NCBI GenBank assembly: GCA_963773655.1 | Contig: CAVZBX010000001.1 | Location: 310,001-374,000 of the forward strand | Length of the DNA: 64,000 nt | Source of the DNA: DASSQJ01 sp963773655 | GTDB lineage: Bacteria; Actinomycetota; Actinomycetes; Actinomycetales; Dermatophilaceae | Direction of reading: 5' to 3' | Made by a program: the position numbers and the translations under genes | The notes under the pieces: generated by a model | The model's database searches: none | What the model was told of the DNA's origin: nothing | What the model saw: only the letters and a program-made list of their open reading frames with translations | In this document: positions 60,793-64,000 of the stretch, one piece after another | Position numbering within the stretch: position 1 is the first letter of the stretch | Layout of the letters: every line of letters begins with the position of its first letter

Positions 60793-60840
60793 TCCTTGTG
60801 TCCGGGCCGCCGCCACCGTCGGCCGGTCGGTGCGCCGACG

Positions 60841-60846
60841 TAGGGT
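60841..60846 (+). promoter_or_regulatory. -10 box of pcrA
   Basis: TAGGGT ten bases before ATG 60857, so the leader would be only about four bases long. Confidence 0.45.
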
Positions 60847-60856
60847 GGTCCCCGAG

Positions 60857-63304
60857 ATGAGCACCCTCTTCGACGGCCTCGACTTCGGCGAGCACCCCAC
60901 TCCGCACGTCGACCCCGCCACGCATGCGAGCGCCCACGCGGCGCTCGTCAACGCCGCCGGCGTGCCCACGTGGGCGGAGGCGGCAGCGGCCGGCCGCGCC
61001 CCCGACCCCGCCCGTCCGGGCCCGGCGGCCGACACCCAGGCGCTCCTCGCGGGCCTGAACCCCCAGCAGCGGGAGGCGGTGCTCCACGAGGGCGGTCCGC
61101 TGCTCATCGTCGCGGGCGCCGGCTCCGGCAAGACCCGGGTGCTCACCCACCGCATCGCGCACCTGCTCGCCGACCGGGGCGTGCAGCCCGGCCAGGTGCT
61201 CGCCATCACCTTCACGAACAAGGCCGCCGCCGAGATGCGCGAGCGGGTCGAGGCCCTGGTCGGGCCGCGGGCACGGGCGATGTGGGTGATGACCTTCCAC
61301 AGCGCCTGCGTGCGGATCCTCCGCCGCGAGGCCGACAAGGTGGGGATGCGCTCGTCGTTCTCGATCTACGACGCCGCCGACAGCCAGCGGCTGATGTCGA
61401 TGGTGCTGCGCGACCTGGACCTCGACCCCAAGCGCTACAACCCGCGTTCCTTCGGCCACCAGGTGAGCAACCTCAAGAACGAGCTCGTCGACGAGGAGAG
61501 CTTCCGCAGCCGGGTCGCCGAACAGGGCACCCACCAGGAGCAGGTGCTGGCCGAGGCCTACACCGAGTACCAGCGCCGGCTGCGCCAGGCCAACGCGCTC
61601 GACTTCGACGACCTGATCATGACCACGGTGCACCTCCTCCAGGCGTTCCCCGACGTGGCCGAGCACTACCGTCGCCGGTTCCGCCACGTCCTCGTCGACG
61701 AGTACCAGGACACCAACCACGCCCAGTACCAGCTGGTCCGCGAGATCGTCGGCACCGACGCCGCGCAGGGCCCCCGGGAGCACGCCGTGCCCCCGAGCGA
61801 GCTCGTCGTGGTCGGCGACGCCGACCAGTCCATCTACGCCTTCCGGGGCGCCACCATCCGCAACATCGAGGAGTTCGAGCAGGACTACCCGCAGGCGCGC
61901 ACCATCCTCCTCGAGCAGAACTACCGCTCCACCCAGACCATCCTGCGGGCCGCCAACGCCGTCATCGCCCGCAACGAGAGCCGCCGGGAGAAGCGCCTGT
62001 GGTCCGACGGCGGCGACGGCGCCCCCATCGTCGGCTACGTCGCCGACAACGAGCACGACGAGGCCGCGTTCGTCGCCCGCAGCATCGACTCCCTGACCGA
62101 CGCCCACGGGGTGCGTCCCGGCGACGTCGCGGTGTTCTACCGCACCAACGCCCAGTCGCGGGCGCTCGAGGAGGTCTTCGTCCGGGTGGGGCTGCCGTAC
62201 AAGGTGGTGGGCGGCACCCGGTTCTACGAGCGCCGTGAGGTCAAGGATGCGCTGGCCTACCTGCGGGTGCTCTCCAACCCCGCCGACACCGTCAACCTGC
62301 GTCGCATCGTCAACGTGCCCAAGCGCGGCATCGGCGACCGCGCCGAGGCCTGCGTCGCCGCACTGGCCGACCGCGAGCGCATCCCGTTCGTCGCCGCGCT
62401 CGCCCGGGCCGAGGACGCTCCGGGCATCGCCACCCGCTCGGTCACCGCCATCAAGGGCTTCACCGCCATCCTCGAGGAGCTCGGCCGGGTGCGTGACGAC
62501 GAGGACGCCGGCGTCGGCGACCTCCTCGAGGCCGTGCTCGACCGCACCGGCTACCTCACCGAGCTCCGCGAGAGCCGCGACCCGCAGGACGAGACCCGCG
62601 TCGAGAACCTCGCCGAGCTCGTCGCCGTCGCGCGCGAGTTCGACGAGGCCCGCCGCGCCACCGGTGAGGTGCTCGCCCTCGAGGACTTCCTCGAGCAGGT
62701 CTCGCTCGTGGCGGACGCCGACGAGATCCCCGAGGGCGCCGAGGCCGAGGAGCTGGGGGTCGTCACCCTGATGACCCTGCACACCGCCAAGGGGCTGGAG
62801 TTCCCCGTCGTCTTCCTCACCGGCATGGAGGACGGCACCTTCCCCCACCTGCGCAGCCTCGGCGACGCCCGAGAGCTCGAGGAGGAGCGCCGCCTCGCCT
62901 ACGTCGGCATCACCCGCGCCCGCGAGCGGCTGCACCTGTCGCGCGCGGCCGTCCGATCCGCGTGGGGCGCACCGCAGTACAACCCGCCGTCGCGCTTCCT
63001 CGACGAGATCCCCGGCGAGCTCCTCCAGTGGGAGCGAGAGCTGGCCGGGGCGGCAGCAGTGGGCCGCCGCGACCAGCGTCCGGCGGTCGCCACCCTGGCC
63101 GCCCGCCCCGGCGTGCGCTCACCGGGCAACCGGCCGGTCATCGCCCTTGCCCCGGGCGACAGGGTCACGCACGACACCTACGGCCTCGGCAGCGTCGTCC
63201 GCACCCTCGGCGAGGGGGAGAAGACACAGGCGGAGGTCGACTTCGGCGGTGAGCTCGGGGTCAAGCGCTTCGTCCTGCGGTTCGCCCCGCTCGAGAAGAT
63301 CTGA
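60857..63304 (+). CDS. pcrA: ATP-dependent DNA helicase PcrA (UvrD/Rep family)
   Basis: 815 aa superfamily 1A 3'-5' helicase. LNPQQREAV is the Q motif, GAGSGKT (87-93) motif I, FTNKAAAEMRERV Ia, LVDEYQDTN (279-287) motif II, VVGDADQSIYAFRGA III, LEQNYRST IV, TLHTAKGLEFPVVFLTGMEDG V and RRLAYVGITRARERL VI. The C-terminal Tudor-like region (GDRVTHDTYGLGSVVRTLGEGEKTQAEVDFG) binds RNA polymerase in PcrA. An N-terminal extension of about 65 residues is not conserved. It works in repair, plasmid replication and clearing of stalled transcription. Confidence 0.96.
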   Translation: MSTLFDGLDFGEHPTPHVDPATHASAHAALVNAAGVPTWAEAAAAGRAPDPARPGPAADTQALLAGLNPQQREAVLHEGGPLLIVAGAGSGKTRVLTHRIAHLLADRGVQPGQVLAITFTNKAAAEMRERVEALVGPRARAMWVMTFHSACVRILRREADKVGMRSSFSIYDAADSQRLMSMVLRDLDLDPKRYNPRSFGHQVSNLKNELVDEESFRSRVAEQGTHQEQVLAEAYTEYQRRLRQANALDFDDLIMTTVHLLQAFPDVAEHYRRRFRHVLVDEYQDTNHAQYQLVREIVGTDAAQGPREHAVPPSELVVVGDADQSIYAFRGATIRNIEEFEQDYPQARTILLEQNYRSTQTILRAANAVIARNESRREKRLWSDGGDGAPIVGYVADNEHDEAAFVARSIDSLTDAHGVRPGDVAVFYRTNAQSRALEEVFVRVGLPYKVVGGTRFYERREVKDALAYLRVLSNPADTVNLRRIVNVPKRGIGDRAEACVAALADRERIPFVAALARAEDAPGIATRSVTAIKGFTAILEELGRVRDDEDAGVGDLLEAVLDRTGYLTELRESRDPQDETRVENLAELVAVAREFDEARRATGEVLALEDFLEQVSLVADADEIPEGAEAEELGVVTLMTLHTAKGLEFPVVFLTGMEDGTFPHLRSLGDARELEEERRLAYVGITRARERLHLSRAAVRSAWGAPQYNPPSRFLDEIPGELLQWERELAGAAAVGRRDQRPAVATLAARPGVRSPGNRPVIALAPGDRVTHDTYGLGSVVRTLGEGEKTQAEVDFGGELGVKRFVLRFAPLEKI

Positions 63305-63314
63305 CGGCCGGGGG

Positions 63315-63376
63315 CGACCACCTCGGGCTCGCCGGCGCGCCGGCGACGACGAACGCGCCCGACCGGGTGGTGGTCG
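63315..63376. terminator. Bidirectional terminator region between pcrA and the M23 peptidase
   Basis: CGACCACC (63315-63322) pairs with GGTGGTCG (63369-63376); inside lies a perfect 16-bp palindrome CGCCGGCGCGCCGGCG (63330-63345). The genes converge here with 116 bp between their ends, so a signal working in both directions is expected. Confidence 0.5.
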
Positions 63377-63420
63377 TGCGCGTCAGTGCGTTCGCGGGGG
63401 GCCCGGGTGCGCCGCCCGGG

Positions 63421-64000
63421 TCACCAGAGCCCGTGCTCCTGCAGCCAGGGCGTCGGGTTGAGCGGGCTGTCGCCGGTGGCAGAGGCCTGGATCTCCAGGT
63501 GCAGGTGCGGCCCGGTGGAGTTGCCGGTGCTGCCGACGGCGCCGATGACCTGGCCGGGCATCACGCTCTGGCCCGCGTAGACGTCGATGCGGCTCATGTG
63601 GCCGTACCACGCGACGCTGCCGTCCCAGAACTGGATCGACACCTTCATCCCGAGGCCCCCGTTCCACCCCGAGAAGACGACGGTGCCCTTGGACATCGCG
63701 TAGAGCGGGGTGCCCGGGGCAGCGGCGTAGTCGACGCCGTCGTGGTGGCGCCCCCAGCGGTACCCGAACAGCGAGCTGACGCTGCCGCCGGCGATCGGCC
63801 GGACCCACTTCTTGGCCTCGCGCTCGGCCTTGGCCTTGGCGGCCGCCGCGGCCTCCGCCTTGCGCTTGGCGGCGCGGGCGGCGCGGGCCTGGGCCTCGGT
63901 GCGGCCCTGGAGCGCGGCCGTCTGCATCTGGGCGTCCTGCCGGCGCTGCGCCAGGTCGGACTCGACCTCGACGTCGGCGGCCTGCTGCGTCTGGGCCATC
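63421..64000 (-). CDS. M23-family peptidoglycan endopeptidase, C-terminal part
   Basis: At least 192 residues; the gene runs off the right end, so the start is not seen. The N-terminal visible part is a charged Ala-rich coiled coil (QRRQDAQMQTAALQGRTEAQ, AAKRKAEAAAAAKAKAEREA). The LytM/M23 domain follows: SLFGYRWGRHHDGVDYAA (zinc ligands His and Asp), YGHMSRIDVYAGQSVMPGQVIGAVGSTGNSTGPHLHLEI (HLH). It should be exported and cut peptide cross-links, or act as an amidase activator as coiled-coil M23 proteins (EnvC/RipA-like partners) do. Confidence 0.93.
   Translation of the reverse strand, partial: MAQTQQAADVEVESDLAQRRQDAQMQTAALQGRTEAQARAARAAKRKAEAAAAAKAKAEREAKKWVRPIAGGSVSSLFGYRWGRHHDGVDYAAAPGTPLYAMSKGTVVFSGWNGGLGMKVSIQFWDGSVAWYGHMSRIDVYAGQSVMPGQVIGAVGSTGNSTGPHLHLEIQASATGDSPLNPTPWLQEHGLW

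Noticed and set aside
60503..62935. 810-codon frame antisense to pcrA
   Set aside because: All seven helicase motifs are on the plus strand; the minus frame has only Glu/Val/Asp-rich shadow sequence.
1..64000. tRNA, rRNA, insertion sequence, integrase or attachment site
   Set aside because: I looked for cloverleaf arms with CCA-type ends, transposase or integrase motifs and flanking repeats and saw none that could be supported by eye.

Overview
The window is chromosomal DNA from a very GC-rich actinomycete. WhiB, a CBS-containing GuaB next to a GuaB3 paralogue, MurT-GatD, PspC sensor proteins, abundant GTG starts, GTGA/ATGA gene overlaps and many leaderless promoters all point there. The gene families fit Micrococcales, perhaps the Intrasporangiaceae/Dermatophilaceae group; that narrower placement is an inference. 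I see no tRNA, rRNA, CRISPR array, insertion sequence, prophage or plasmid feature.

Layout. 0-1.7 kb: t6A and ribosome-modification operon tsaB-rimI-tsaD. 1.9-12.9 kb: secreted repeat protein, a receiver/TrxR-like flavoprotein divergent from a two-domain nitroreductase, a GH3 lipoprotein, nucleoside hydrolase plus ribokinase, a frameshifted acyl-CoA oxidase and a THUMP-like methyltransferase. 13-15.3 kb: groES-groEL under two CIRCE operators. 15.3-25 kb: an 8-bp tandem repeat, VOC, S4 and WhiB proteins, guaB, a beta-lactamase-fold lipoprotein, a P1 peptidase, a DHA2 exporter, guaB3 and small proteins. 25-38 kb: a DUF5994 gene with a structured leader, an SSADH-GMC oxidoreductase pair, a heterodimeric ABC exporter, MOSC, a LuxR regulator, a flavin monooxygenase and SURF1. 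38-48 kb: guaA, an NlpC/P60 hydrolase, murT-gatD, a membrane protein/PIG-L/GT4 envelope divergon and a Nudix hydrolase. 48-52 kb: a PspC/LiaF-like, PspC-histidine kinase and LuxR response-regulator locus. 52-57 kb: quinone reductase, hydrolase, GNAT, uracil-DNA glycosylase and amino-acid oxidase, many of them frameshifted. 57-64 kb: ScyD/E-like protein with a LuxR regulator, arfB, LigD-type polymerase, an unannotated 55-aa gene, pcrA and an M23 peptidase cut by the window end.

Common threads. GMP synthesis (guaB, guaB3, guaA) lies within 23 kb, and all three genes have the same leaderless promoter: a TANNNT box six bases before an ATG or GTG. Cell-wall and envelope functions recur: MurT-GatD amidation, NlpC/P60 and M23 hydrolases, the GT4/PIG-L/flippase-like group and the PspC stress sensor. 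Quality control and repair are represented by GroEL, ArfB, PcrA and LigD-Pol.

Caution: at least 15 single-base indels, mostly in G or C runs, interrupt conserved genes, including guaA and murT. Restoring one or two bases gives full-length frames, so I read these mainly as consensus errors rather than gene decay. They are densest between 52.6 and 57.1 kb.
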